Origin: Symbiodinium kawagutii
Lineage: Eukaryota > Sar > Dinophyceae > Suessiales > Symbiodiniaceae
DNA: 64,000 bases
Reading direction: 5' to 3'
Assembly (NCBI GenBank): GCA_009767595.1
Contig: VSDK01027706.1
Coordinates: 512,423-576,422, forward strand
The notes beneath the pieces are model-generated. The model searched no databases, had not been told where the DNA came from, and saw only the letters and a list, made by a program, of their open reading frames with translations. Below are positions 31,353-42,034 of the stretch, piece by piece (position 1 is the first letter of the stretch; each line of letters begins with the position of its first letter). A program made the translations under genes and the position numbers.

Positions 31353-31572
31353 CCATTCTGGCAAAATCTAAACCTCATGGCAGGGAAAAAAACAAATTTC
31401 GACCTCCGAGGACTCCCCAGCTATTGTGGCCCGACAATTTGTAGACGCTCAGCTGGCATATCGGTGATTGTAGCACAGCCTGTGGCAACTCAACAAGCAT
31501 GGCCTATGAATTCAATCCGCAAAGTGTGATCATAGGAAACTTAGTAGCCTTCAATTCGAATCGATTCGACAG

Positions 31573-31710
31573 CGGTACCAGCAGCGGCTCCTGTAGCGAT
31601 TATCAATGGACGGCCTTGTGCTTTGAGCGAGTCACAATGGCACGGGTGGCCCAGAGGACCCAGTGGCAGCGCACCGAAAATCGGCATAGAAAGATACCCA
31701 TGATGCATGG
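31573..31710 (+). CDS. Probable exon, plus strand favoured
   Basis: Between CGATTCGACAG and a GTGAATC donor the frame reads SGSCSDYQWTALCFERVTMA and then QRTQWQRTENRHRK. The minus strand is open too (PLGPLGHPCHCDSLKAQGR), so strand is not certain. It starts and ends in phase 2. It lies inside the 4.8-kb interior between the mirrored arrays. Confidence 0.4.
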
Positions 31711-31744
31711 GTGAATCATGGCTCAGCATTGACTCAGTGCTAGT

Positions 31745-31855
31745 GGAATATACTGGCTGGTGGCTAGGAGGGAGCGATTTGGAGCCAGGGGTATCCGCGT
31801 GGCCCTTGTCGGTGGGGCTAAGGAGCTCTACCAGGAGTGGCCTAACCAAATGGTA
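31745..31855 (+). repeat. R3 interspersed repeat, copy 2
   Basis: GGCTGGTGGCTAGGAGGGAG, GGAGCCAGGGGTATCC and GAGCTCTACCAGGAGTGG follow in the same order as in the other R3 copies, starting about 35 bp after the exon donor at 31711. Confidence 0.65.
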
Positions 31856-31869
31856 GTATATTATAGAAT

Positions 31870-32780
31870 CACCATTTGTGGCTACACTTGTTTATGAAAT
31901 ATATCATCCATTTAAAGATCAGTCATTATTTTAAATATTCAGCAAGTGCTGGATTGGACTTGAAACGACGATAAACATCGACCAACAATCTTCAACTGGC
32001 CATCATTCACCATCATGAACCATGGCTCCCAAGCCAACCGTTCAATGTAAACACCAAGCGCCCATGGGATCCCTTGGGATGGGTGCCCTCACTTGTTGGA
32101 TACCACGCTTGGCAGCACAACACCATGGAGCGATGGGAGGGGCAGCCAGTTGACAGTCCAACCAGCCAGCTGAGTTTTCATCCCGGCTTGGGGCATGCAC
32201 CGGGTGGAGAGATCAATTTGTTGCTGTATATTTCTTGGCTCGTTCGTGATTTCTTGTAATTTCGACGTTTCCTCGTGAATTATTTGGGATGGTTGACGGA
32301 TGTTTTTCGAAGGGCATGGAGCCACCAAGCAGTTAGCAACCGATGAAAGGATTTTGATCGTACGACCAGCACCGGAGAGACCCAAACCAGTGAGCTTCAA
32401 GTGGAGGGAATGTACCGCTCGTGCCAGTGTTCCGCCGTGATGTGTTTCGGCTTATGGATAGGGAGCAGCCCATAGGCCATAGCCCAGCATGCCTTGTCCA
32501 GCGCATGTCATGCCTTGCCCTCGCTTGAAATGTGTGAGCGTGCGAAACCGTATTGTCATTGATGACCAGGTAGGCATTTGAGCAGGACAAGTACTGTATA
32601 TCAGAGAATCCCCATGCGATTTTTTGCAATCAATTTTTCTAACCCCTGCCTGTGTCCCAACAAGCCCTCATAAGTGGCATTGAAAAAGCCCTGCCATGTA
32701 ACGAAGGCAATCTTGGGTTTACATTCTGGTGTGGATACGTGTGGATCAGAACGGCTTACCCAGCATTCATTGCAGTCATC
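31870..32780. other. Interior segment with overlapping minus-strand ORFs
   Basis: Minus frames at 32400-32089 (SKNIRQPSQIIHEETSKLQE) and 32629-32333 are open and overlap by 68 bp. R4-like sequence (GGTTGACGGATG...CCACCAAGCAG) lies at 32291-32333. No splice-supported exon was called. Confidence 0.35.
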
Positions 32781-32831
32781 AAATTGGTTTAGCTTGGCTG
32801 GGGGTGTGCCCCGCCCAACGCCGGTTGCAAG

Positions 32832-32952
32832 TTCCCAAAGACGGAACTGGACTGGAACTCTGGCATAACGCCATGCTGTGGTGGGGACAGCGGTCAGATG
32901 CGAATACGGCCCCGTATTCGCAGTTGCGGACGCTTGTTGATAGAGGGGGCAG
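32832..32952 (+). CDS. Probable internal exon
   Basis: The acceptor GGTTGCAAG and donor GTGTCA bound a frame reading PKDGTGLELWHNAMLWWGQR and then SDANTAPYSQLRTLVDRGG. It starts in phase 1 and ends in phase 2. The minus strand carries a 178-codon ORF over the same DNA (33137-32601), but its threonine/proline/serine-rich make-up looks like a shadow. Confidence 0.45.
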
Positions 32953-33302
32953 GTGTCAACACTTGGGAGACTGGTACAGATCCACATGAATAGACCAATA
33001 TCTGATGGTAAATCAACAGCTAAGGCAAACCGGTGGTAGTTTATCAGTTCGGATCCAACGTTACCTGAACTTTCGGAATCTTCGGGACATGTGGGGGTTT
33101 CTTTAACCAATAGGGAACTCAAAAATGCTTGGAGCAAATGTCACCAGCTGGTGACGGGGACACTTCCAGCGCTCCATGTATTCTGCAAACGCCTCGATTC
33201 ACAGTCCCGGGGATTGGCGAAGCTAGGTGAAAGTTCTACGGATGGCATGAGTTGATCCAATGGTTCAACCTGAACAAAACTTGCCCTTCTGAATCAGATA
33301 GG

Positions 33303-33390
33303 TGCTGGCTAGCTGGTGCTTGGGAGGGGTCGATTTGGAGCCAGAGTATCCATCTCCCTTTAAAGGGGGAGCTTAGGCGATTTGGAGTTA
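33303..33390 (+). repeat. R3 interspersed repeat, copy 3
   Basis: GCTAGCTGGTGCTTGGGAGG, GGAGCCAGAGTATCC and CCCTTTAAAGGGGGAGC are present in the R3 order. The 3' TACCAGGAGTGG part is degraded. Confidence 0.55.
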
Positions 33391-33423
33391 CGGAAAGGAT
33401 TTGGACATTTGGTAAACTTCCAG

Positions 33424-33512
33424 TAGAATTTTGGTGCTCCGAGACACTTGTTGAGAGGGAACAAGCGCCATCCAGAAGAAAGATTGGCCAAGCCACAATG
33501 TGGGGCCCCTAA
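33424..33512 (+). CDS. Possible exon
   Basis: After AACTTCCAG the plus frame reads EFWCSETLVEREQAPSRRK and IGQATM, open to TAA at 33510. It starts in phase 1. A GT donor at AT|GTGGGG is also possible. It lies directly after R3 copy 3. Confidence 0.35.
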
Positions 33513-33983
33513 TTATGAATTGTACATTGCCCAACCAGCTGGTTCAATCTATAGTAACACAACAGGTACCTAAGTGATCAAAAAAATGCAAATGCTGCGT
33601 TCAGGGTCCCAGGGTCCCCACCTATCGGCAACAACTTGGTCTACCAAGTGCAGCTTGGCAAAGTCCAAACCATTTTACTCAAATTGCCACTGTTATCCCA
33701 AAGTCCAACGATTGCGGAGAACTACTTAGCACATAGATATCATTGTTGATAAGATATGGTAAGATAGATTCCCGCCCATTCGGTCGACAATGATTGTCTT
33801 ACCCTCCCACTCTATCATCATTTGGTCAACAATGATTTTTTAGCGAAAACAAATTGACACGCTCATTCATTTGCACGCGTTGCCTTATTACATCCTGGAC
33901 AATGAATAAACACAGCTTGAAGATTGCTGGTTTCATGGCGACAAAAGTCACAATGTGGTCCCAATTTTGCGACGAGGGGTCAG

Positions 33984-34054
33984 TTTTCCTGCACGCCGCG
34001 TGCCCTGGTTGAACCCAAGTCGGTGTCTAGCGAACGCTCAGGAGCCAAGCGCTG
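33984..34054 (+). CDS. Probable internal exon
   Basis: Bounded by GGGGTCAG and the consensus donor GTGAGT, the frame reads FSCTPRALVEPKSVSSERSG and ends AKRW in phase 2. A longer alternative frame (DCLAVGSNLAKFLDACHA) stays open to 34152 but ignores the good donor. Confidence 0.4.
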
Positions 34055-34159
34055 GTGAGTGTCCAGGAGGAGCAAAGCTTGGGGATTGCTTGGCCGTTGG
34101 AAGCAACTTGGCCAAGTTTTTGGATGCTTGCCATGCCATTCATGAATTGTGACAGGTGG

Positions 34160-34265
34160 TTTGATTGACTAGCTGGTGGTTGTGAGCGGGTGGGAGCCAG
34201 GGGTAGCCCTATGCCCCTTTAAAGGGGGAGCCAAGGAGCTACTAGGAGTGGTGTAACCAGATAGT
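34160..34265 (+). repeat. R3 interspersed repeat, copy 4
   Basis: TAGCTGGTGGTTGTGAGC, GGAGCCAGGGGTAGCCC, CCCTTTAAAGGGGGAGCC and GGAGCTACTAGGAGTGG make this the best-preserved copy. CCCTTTAAAGGG is a perfect 12-bp palindrome. Confidence 0.7.
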
Positions 34266-34513
34266 AGTTAACATGTTTTTTTCCTTTACAATCTTTGGAA
34301 TGACTGGTTGACTAACAGGCATAATCATTTGTCATAAATTGAAACTATGAATTTCAGCTGAAACAAACCATTCCAAGCATGGGTTGAAAAAAATTGAAAA
34401 AAGACATCACCCAGCAATGAATCATTTCGTTGGCGCATCACCAGAAAGTCTCCATAGGTGCATGTCATAAGCCAATGTCAGCCACCATCCCTGGTTGCCT
34501 TTAGGCGGCAGAG

Positions 34514-34875
34514 GCCGGTTCAAGAGTGAACAACGATGAGAGGCGAAACTTGGAGATTCAAAGGGGTGGCGGGCGTCCCCTTGGTGTTGATGGCTGGTCG
34601 ATGGTGAATAGCGGTGTTTCATTTCATGGCGAACATCAATGGTAGATGTTGGTTGAGGAAAATTTTATTGAACAAAACAATGCATATTAGAATAACCATT
34701 TTGATGGTAGCATTGTGATGGTTGAAGGTGAATGGCAGTTCATCAATGAACTCACGGTTCATACTTCATGTCGACCAGTCGGGTTCCAGGCCTCCGAACT
34801 ATGGGAGCCATTGCGGCAACAACGGGCCTTTTGATACACTCAGAGACATGTTCCATAAACATCTTCCAACATATG
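34514..34875 (+). CDS. Two phase-linked exons, unknown protein
   Basis: 34514-34583 (AGSRVNNDERRNLEIQRGGG; donor GTGTTG, phase 1) joins 34790-34875 (LRTMGAIAATTGLLIHSETC, ending NIFQHM; donor GTGGTT). The second intron starts directly with an R1 element. No family was recognised. Confidence 0.45.
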
Positions 34876-34971
34876 GTGGTTTCTCAAAAAGGGGTGTCCA
34901 AAAATGGTTTGTTTGTCATTTAAAATGGTTGATGGATGATTCTGGGGGATCCCCTATTTTGAGAAACACCC
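34873..34971. mobile_element. R1 inverted-repeat MITE, complete copy at an intron 5' end
   Basis: The left end GGTGGTTTCTCAAAAAGGGG and right end CCCCTATTTTGAGAAACACC are inverted partners around ATGGTTG-containing filler. From memory, translations of such elements (VSK.GTPK types) appear as spurious ORFs in dinoflagellate protein sets. The left terminus overlaps the splice donor, so element and intron begin together. Confidence 0.7.
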
Positions 34972-35009
34972 ATGTCTGTCGGCATTCTATCCGGAATGGG
35001 TTGCCTAGC

Positions 35010-36110
35010 CAGTAGCTGTTTTGGAAAGCCTCAGGTTGGTAAGGCACACTTTTTGGACTATATGTTTTCATATATGCGCGTGCTTCTGATGTAATCGTGC
35101 ATGTGCTCCTGATTATACATGATGTGATCGTCAACATGCTCACCCCCAAAAAATACAGCCACTATGTACAATCAGCCAGGGCATGATGGGACCTTTGTTT
35201 CCACAGCCTTCATGCACTTCAGGCTGGGCAAGACGCGTAGCTGAAAGACTGGCTAACAATGCTAATAAATTTTCCGGGTCGATCGAATCATGATTGGTCA
35301 ATGTCAATATCATTGTTAGTACACTGACCTCCTGAATGATAGAGCATCATTAAAGTACTGTCTTCCTGAGTGAATCGAAGTGAATAAGTATCCCTGGTTG
35401 AGAGAGGTTGGTGCTGGCTTGATTGGGCTTGCAAAACGTGTGTTCACGTAAATTGTAGCTAGTGATGTGCTTGTAATGGCTAATAACTCATCACTGGTCA
35501 ATATGCTAGATTATGTGCCAGACTGGCTAACAAATGTTTGATAGCGGCTAATATGCATATATATATATATATATGTAGATATATATATATATATATCGGT
35601 GAATAGCAAGTGTGTTAGGTAATGCACGATAGAGCGATTAATACATTATTCGTTGGTTGCCACAATGTTATCGAAGGGAACAGTTGATGGGCAGTGGGTG
35701 ACTGCTAATCAAGTGGTTCAAAGTGGCTAAAAATGGCTGACAAACCGGCCGAACTGCTGGCGCATGATGGAAAACTGCTGACACTGGTAGTTCCTTCAAG
35801 TGGCGTTTTCGGTGGTTCATCATGCAAATCATGAACCCCAATCATTGGTTTATTAAGCGCCGGATTTGAGGACACCACTTGGCCGGGCCCCGCAGTCCGA
35901 ACTACCGAGGAAATGCCTTGGTTTGGCTGCTGCAGAGCCCAGACGCCGAGGTGCGTTGGGTTGACATTCTAGGTGGGGGAGGTTCTATTCCGAATTCCAA
36001 TATAATTTGGACAAGAATGTCAACTTAATTGATTCCCATATCACCTAACCCATGATTCCTATGACCATTGATATCCAATAATAGTACTTTTTTCCCCACC
36101 TGCCAGGTGA
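35010..36110. other. AT-rich interior sequence
   Basis: Contains an (AT)n microsatellite at 35556-35597 and many AATGGTTG-type phrases. No exon-like island was seen. Confidence 0.45.
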
Positions 36111-36127
36111 GGGTTGTCTGATTTTAT

Positions 36128-36660
36128 GTTAGTTTTTTCCTCCTCGTCCTCCGCCTCTTCCTCCTCCTCGCCGGACCTCAACCACGATGATCACTCCCCA
36201 GTGTTCCATGCCGGACCTCAACCACGACCATCCACGCCCAGTGTTCCCTGCCGGACCTCAACCACGATCATCCACGCTCAGTGTTCACCCCCGGACCTCA
36301 TCCACGATCATCCACGCCCAGTGTTCCCTGCCGGACCTCAACCACGATCATCCACGCTCAGTGTTCCCTGCCGGACGTCAACCGTGATCATCCACACCCA
36401 GTGTTCCCTCCGGGACCTCAACCACGATCATCCACGCTCAGTGTTCCTTGTCAGACCTCAACCACGATCATCCACGCTCAGTGTTCCTTGTCAGACCTCA
36501 ACCACGATCATCCACGCTCAGTGTTCCTTGCCGGACCTCAACCACGATCATCCACGCTCAGTGTTCCTTGCCAGACCTCAACCACGATCATCCACGCTCA
36601 GTGTTCCCTGCCGGACCTCAACCATGATCATCCACGCCCAGTGTTCCCTGCCGGACCTCA
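36128..36660. repeat. Pyrimidine tract and 40-bp tandem array (array B), about 12 copies
   Basis: A CCTCCTCGTCCTCCGCC tract leads into units of exactly 40 bp containing TGCCGGACCTCAACCACGAT and CATCCACGCTCAGTGTTCC. Forty is not divisible by three, so the reading frame rotates and all plus frames stay open (up to 191 codons). I reject these as genes. The order is the mirror of the purine tract and array B' at 31.2 kb. Confidence 0.85.
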
Positions 36661-36664
36661 TCTC

Positions 36665-37080
36665 CCCTGCCAAAAGCTATGCCAGATAGAATGCCAAAAG
36701 CTATGCCAGATAGAATGCCAAAAGCTATGCCAGATAGAATGCCAACAGATAGAATGCCAGAAGCTATGCCAGATAGAATGCAAAAGCTATGCCAGATACA
36801 ATGCCAGAAGCTATGCCAAATAAAATGCCAAAAGCTATGCCAGATAGAATGCCAAAAGCTATGCCAGATAGAATGCCAAAAGCTATGCCAGATAGAATGC
36901 CAACAGATAGAATGCCAGAAGCTATGCCAGATAGAATGCAAAAGCTATGCCAGATACAATGCCAGAAGCTATGCCAAATAAAATGCCAAAAGCTATGCCA
37001 GATAGAATGCCAAAAGCTATGCCAGATACAATGCCAGAAGCCATGCCAGAAAGAATGCCAAAAGCTATGCCAGATAGACC
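36665..37080. repeat. 24-bp tandem array with higher-order structure (array A')
   Basis: The base unit has AAAAGCTATGCCAGATAGAA plus TGCC. A longer block that includes GCCAACAGATAGAATGCC repeats with a 158-bp period (36741 and 36899). The core TGCCAGATAGAATGCC is the reverse complement of the core of array A at 29.2-31.1 kb. Frames reading MPDRMPKA are a by-product. Confidence 0.85.
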
Positions 37081-37099
37081 TGTGTCAGATTTGCATGTG

Positions 37100-38310
37100 A
37101 TGGTGGGGATCACACGAAGTAAAGTAATTGATGAAAAGGAGTCAATACTCAAGCAAAGGGGCAAGGTTTCAGGTAGTGTTAAACATTTCTGGGCCATTTT
37201 TGTTGGAAAAATGTGATGATCATTGTGACCGTGGATTATTCATTCTTACCATTGGCCCCCTACAGCCATGATTTTGAAGAGTTATTTTTCAGATTTTGAA
37301 GGCTTTTCTTAGGGGTGTCGGGGGGGAATCTACTTGGCCGGTGTCTTGGACATTGTCGCATTGGCAGGCTTCGTTATTAATGCTTGGTAGGTTCTCAGTA
37401 CTGGTTATTTAGCCAAATAGTGGTTATCAAGTGGTTGATTGTGGATGATTGCGTAGTAGTGGTTGATATTGATGGTTATGAAGTGGTTCATAAAGCATGG
37501 TTGTTATTGAAAGACATGTAGATGTTCAAATGCTTGAACATTGGGTTAGATGCTTCTTGTTTGGTTCATCGAAACACATCTAGAACCCTTTGTTGTCGTT
37601 GAGTCATGATTTCAAATCTTGAGCGGTTTTTGCTGTGGCTATGTCCCAGTGGAACAAACCACAGCACATCCAAGCCGTGGAACGGACCAGCACTGGATGG
37701 TCAACTCTTGGCTACATCCCCTACTATCCATTGCTGACCATTTATTCAAAAATCACCATGGTTGGACAACAGTAATCATTGACCATCATTAGCCAATGTC
37801 GTTGATTATTTTCAATTATCACCCCCAGTAATCATATCATATAACCCTGCCCAATCACTTCCTGAAGTGGTTTTCATACCATTTCAATACAGTATAACCC
37901 TTTAACCATCCATAAAACCATTACATGTATATATATATATGTATATTGTGTATTTATATTAGTCATAATAACCATCATTTTGCGTCACTATAAATCATAA
38001 GAATCATCATTAAGCACAAACAACCATCTCCAAGAACCATCCATATCATCATAACAATCATTCCACTACGACCCCTGAACAAGCCACCACATACACAATA
38101 CCATTATACCATTATCATTAAGCATTAGAATCATACCGTGATAAACGCTGTAACCATCCATAAAACCATTTACTCATACCAATACTATTTATAGTATGAC
38201 TGTATGACCATTATAATCATGCCATTGTAATGGTTATAAGTTATAAGATGTTACAAATTATAACCATCGGGCAGTCCCATGTTTGCTTCCCACGATGCTA
38301 CCCTCATCGC
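37100..38310. other. AT-rich intron with CCATTA-type simple sequence
   Basis: AACCATCATT and CCATAAAACCATT phrases dominate 37740-38230, with a TATATA tract at 37926-37942. No exon was seen before 38314. Confidence 0.45.
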
Positions 38311-38313
38311 CAG

Positions 38314-38415
38314 GTGCGCAACGTTTTGGGTCTCCTGGCCGAGCGAAAGCCTTGGCTTCTCACCCAGGCGGGGTCGGGGCCGCTGCGAACGACACACGAA
38401 GGCCGGAGTTTGGTG
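38314..38415 (+). CDS. Well-bounded internal exon, unknown protein
   Basis: The acceptor CCTCATCGCCAG and donor GTGAGG bound exactly 34 codons in phase 0: VRNVLGLLAERKPWLLTQAG, then SGPLRTTHEGRSLV. The exon is GC-rich in an AT-rich setting. I do not recognise the protein. Confidence 0.6.
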
Positions 38416-38419
38416 GTGA

Positions 38420-39500
38420 GGACGTGCTTATGTATGTGCTTAATGCGTGGTCACATATGTGCCTATATATGACTGTTCGTGACTTTTTCTTGAACTGACT
38501 ATTAGTTGATGGCTAGGCAATAATTAACATATGGTCAACCCGTGCTCAACAAGGATGATCGGTGGTGAATTAATGTGAATATAGTGATTGATCAATGGTA
38601 TGTAGTGGTCGACGTCATGTTTCAGCGTGCGTGACGTAATTGTTGATATTATGGCTAATAATGCTGATGATCGATGGCGGGAGGTGTTTGTGATGTTTTT
38701 CTTTTTTCTATGGGCCCTGTTGCTACTGTTCTTTGCAGCATAGGATGATGATGACCATTTCTTCAAGCAATTTGTTTGAACTAGGTTGAAGCCACCTACC
38801 AAAAATCCCCAATGTTGATATCTCTGAATGAAAGAGTGCCTGCATATAGAGCTTTGTAGTGTGTAGTCCTTGTTCTCCCATTTCCCCTATGCAAGTGTCC
38901 TCAATCATGGACATGGCTTGATTATTTCGGAATTAGGGCAAGTTCATGAGATGGCGGACCATTTGCAATGCCGTACACTTCTAGATTGCCAACGTCAGGA
39001 GAGTTTCTTTTGGTGCACCGCATTCAATTAACTCTTCGTGAAACATTATTAACCATAACAAATCATGAGCCAAGCATTGTTCAAAATTTCCTTGGATGGA
39101 TAGTATATAATTTGGGAAATCCAATCAATGCACACGGAAGAACTGCTACCTATATCCTTTGCATTCCTTTGTCCAAGTACTACTGTACATTGTCCCTGTG
39201 TTGACCCTATTCCACACAGCTTGGGCCACTCCTGCGCAGCTATGAGGCTTCCTGTCCGCTTGAATAACTTTGTTTCTTTTTTTGGCTAAATATTTGCTTT
39301 TGTTTAGTTGTTTATATAATCCGTTTTTGTTCAACTAAACTTGAGACCATGAAAATATGGTGGTGCGTTGGGACCTCATTGCTTAGTTCATAGCAATTAA
39401 GACTTGGTGAGGTCCTATTATTGGTCAATAATGCATGAATTTGCTGATTTGCATTGATCGATGCCGCTATTGGTTGATTAATTACGAATACAGCACATCC
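38420..39500. other. AT-rich intron
   Basis: No supported feature was seen. Scattered ATGGTTGA phrases and short open frames occur without splice borders. Confidence 0.35.
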
Positions 39501-39531
39501 GGTATTGGCTCATGACTAAATAGCTGCTGGC

Positions 39532-39756
39532 GTGCAGCCACGGCTCCATGCTGACCAGACTTCTGCTGCGGCTGGACACAGTTGTGGCGCCAGTTTTTGC
39601 TCGTCGCAGCTGTGCCCAAGCCATTGTTTAGCAGAGAATCCAAGGACATTTGTTTCAGCAGATGTTGAAGGGAATGGCCTATGCTTTTTTTGGGAACAGG
39701 GAAGGATCGACTTTTTAAGGGAAACGGAGTTCTGTGCATTGCTGCTGCAGATTTGA
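39532..39756 (+). CDS. Coding-like island, strand uncertain
   Basis: After GCGTGCAG the plus frame reads PRLHADQTSAAAGHSC and later NGLCFFWEQGRIDFLRETEF before TGA near 39756. The minus strand is open for 119 codons across 39841-39482 (HALSCLCAPVSGEKCSQS). Neither can be excluded. Confidence 0.3.
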   Translation: MQPRLHADQTSAAAGHSCGASFCSSQLCPSHCLAENPRTFVSADVEGNGLCFFWEQGRIDFLRETEFCALLLQI

Positions 39757-40096
39757 GCTTTATTTTTTTACATTTGTTTGAAAGGGATTGACTGCATTTT
39801 TCCCCTGAAACAGGTGCACATAGGCAAGACAAAGCGTGCATAGAATGATGATAATATATAGATTACTATAGGTGGTTCATCGAATGGCATTCGCTCGCCT
39901 CTTGGGATCATGACTCATGACACTAGGCATCGAAAGCTTAGATCAGGTGTTTATGTCTTGGGTAACTACCATGCAAAAGGTAGATATGGCTATGACTCTA
40001 TAGTTCAATGTTTTTTTCTCCAACCTGTTGGTTACTTTCCCGACCTCATAACCAGCTGTGGCTCCACCTGCAAGAGGCCTGCCCCCCGCTTCCCAG

Positions 40097-40264
40097 CTAC
40101 AGGCCCTTGAGGACGTGAAGAAGAATGGCGAAGCCAGCCCGCGGCCGAATGGGCTGCGGGAACCAACGCCCAGGAGAGGGCTCGCACTGGCACCGATGAA
40201 GGGTTCACGGCGGTGGTTCGGAGTGGTGCATGAGCAGCAAAAGTTGTGGTTTTCAGCGTTTTGA
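40097..40264 (+). CDS. Coding exon, unknown protein
   Basis: The acceptor CCCCGCTTCCCAG is followed in phase 0 by LQALEDVKKNGEASPRPNG, then REPTPRRGLALAPMKGSRR and WFGVVHEQQKLWFSAF to TGA at 40262. It may be a terminal exon, or it may splice earlier at GGA|GTGGTG. Codon use is GC-rich and typical of the other exons. Confidence 0.55.
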   Translation, partial: LQALEDVKKNGEASPRPNGLREPTPRRGLALAPMKGSRRWFGVVHEQQKLWFSAF

Positions 40265-40377
40265 AGGTGATCCTACGCTGAAAACATGGGGATGGCTCGG
40301 GTTCATGATGGTTGAAACTATAGCTTAATGGTTGGTCATGATTCAGAGTGGTTGACAATGGTTAAGCACCAGCGGCC

Positions 40378-40931
40378 ATGACCAAGGCCTCCCAAAAATA
40401 CAGGGCCAACGGACACAGTTGCAAACGTGGAGCCACTTGGGCCCAGAGACTCGGACTACTCTGTCGTTGGCAACAGTCTTCTTTGGGATCTCCAAGCTGG
40501 CATTTCTCCAAACATTTGGTCTCTCATTTGAACACATTCAATGTGACCCTGGTGCGGCGAGTTCTTCGATGGCATGCGGGGGAACTATGGCTTGACTATG
40601 AAATTCGGACACATCGATTGGCCAAACAGGTCCTCAAGGATCATGGCTTGGATCTGTGGAGGATCACTTTTGCTAAGCGCGTCTGGAGGTACGCAGGTCA
40701 CCTTGCAAGAGCTTCGCCTTCCAGCAATGTTGCAATCTCTTCGACATGGGATCTGGATTGGTGGGGCGAGGTCAGGCACCGGGTCCGTCACCCAGGACGT
40801 TTCCCACCAGCTTGGACAGGACCATCGATGCCGTCATTCTTACCAAATGCCAGTCGTCATGGAGAGCAGTGGCGCAGGATAGAAAGAGATGGGAGAGCTT
40901 GATGTTTGAATGGGTAGCATGGGCCACATGA
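40378..40931 (+). mobile_element. Degenerate LINE (non-LTR retrotransposon) ORF2 C-terminal fragment
   Basis: The first frame (to about 40800) reads SWHFSKHLVSHLNTFNVTLV, RRVLRW and FAKRVWRYAGHLAR, followed by WDLDWWGEVRHRV. A frame change then gives SSWRAVAQDRKRWESLMFEW before a stop at 40931. From established knowledge, LINE ORF2 ends carry a RRI.G-type segment, a W.GH.AR motif and a final W...A.DR..W..L pattern, all seen here. The 5' part (reverse transcriptase core, endonuclease) is absent, so the copy is 5'-truncated and frameshifted. It lies within an intron or gene gap of the plus block. No poly-A tail or target-site duplication was identified. Confidence 0.65.
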
Positions 40932-41009
40932 ACAAACTGGCGCACAGGCCGCTTAGGTACAAGACAAAGGTTGCACCTAGCCGGAGCGAAAGGCAGACAG
41001 AGGTTTTAG

Positions 41010-42034
41010 GCACAGCCTTCCCTAAGAGCCTGCCCTTCCATTGTCATTTCCATACCGGCTAAGCCAGCGGATGTTCGCATCAATTCACTTCAACGTTTTC
41101 CTGTCCCGAGCAGACGTCTGCACTTGTTATTGGCTTTCATGCATCCCAATGCACATGCCTGGCTAGGGAAATTTGTTTTTTTCCCTGGGCACTTCGCTGA
41201 AGCGGTTGTCAAGCCCGGAGAGAAGAAGAGAAGATGGGTAAGGATCACTCGTGCTATCTCGTGATTCAAGAATTGGGGTTTACACATTCGCTGTGCGGAT
41301 GATGCTTCATCATTGATACTGAGGTGCAGCTGGGGTCACAAGCGCGATTATAAACTCTACAAGGTAGCTTATTTGCCCAATAACCATGGTCAGGCAACAC
41401 TTCCTAACTGGGGATGCACATCCAAGTAGGGCTGAATAGCTGATTCCGCATTAGCGCCAGAACATGCACCAGTAAATTCACTGTAATTAATCAGCGTAGT
41501 AGCCATCAATTGCCCAGTAGTTACCACAAGTAGCCATCATCAAACCTGAAAACTAGGCATCATTGCACAAACAGTAGCCATCATCAAGTATAGGTCAGGC
41601 CAATCCAGATCTATCCAGTATGTTTGCTACGTTAGCCAGAATTCACGCTAAAAAGTAGCCATCACTCAGCAGAAGTTAGCCATCAATCGTTTGGGAGGTT
41701 TCTCAAGTCATAGGGGTCCCCAGTCATCATCCACTATCAACTATTCGTAGTAAACCATCCACAACTTTGCAGGTCCCTTATTTTGACAAATCAAGATGAC
41801 TAGTAGTCGTTTAACCATGAGTTTGTTGTTGCTTATCCCCTATTGTGAGCCATTATATATACAAATAATTGCCTGTAAAACCACCATTGTTGGACTTGGT
41901 CACGCGGAGACAGCTGGCAGCCAAGCCACCAGCAACGTGGCGAAATCGCCAGGACTCATCACTACTCCGAGCGAACCCTGGCCATGGCTCCGAAGGATTC
42001 CACAGTGCCGAGGTGGGCTGCCCGGCGCCACCGA
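41010..42034 (+). CDS. Two phase-linked exons, unknown protein
   Basis: The first exon ends at 41237 (donor GTAAGG). Its frame is open from 41010 and reads FPVPSRRLHLLLAFMHPNAH, AWLGKFVFFPGHFAEAVVK and PGEKKRRW; its 5' border is not fixed. The second, 41921-42034, is 38 codons in phase 0 (HQQRGEIARTHHYSERTLAM, then APKDSTVPRWAARRHR; donor GTAAGG). An R1 MITE lies in the intron between them. Confidence 0.55.
41693..41790. mobile_element. R1 inverted-repeat MITE, diverged copy
   Basis: The left end GGTTTCTCAAGTCATAGGGG and right end GGTCCCTTATTTTGACAAATC are imperfect inverted partners, less well kept than at 34.87 kb. Confidence 0.55.

Noticed and set aside
29208..31444. ORFs of 190-287 codons on both strands (FYLANVLAFY, PDRMPVRMSED repeats)
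   Set aside because: They exist only because the 60-bp repeat is divisible by three and lacks stops; both strands are equally open and no splice or start context supports them.
32601..33137. 178-codon minus-strand ORF
   Set aside because: Residue make-up is that of a shadow frame, and the plus strand holds a splice-bounded exon in the same DNA.
29208..37080. CRISPR array
   Set aside because: Repeats are directly adjacent with no variable spacers of constant length, no cas-like genes are present, and the DNA is clearly eukaryotic.
36114..37100. ORFs of 100-191 codons in the 40-bp and 24-bp arrays
   Set aside because: They are products of tandem repetition; the 40-bp period makes all frames equivalent.
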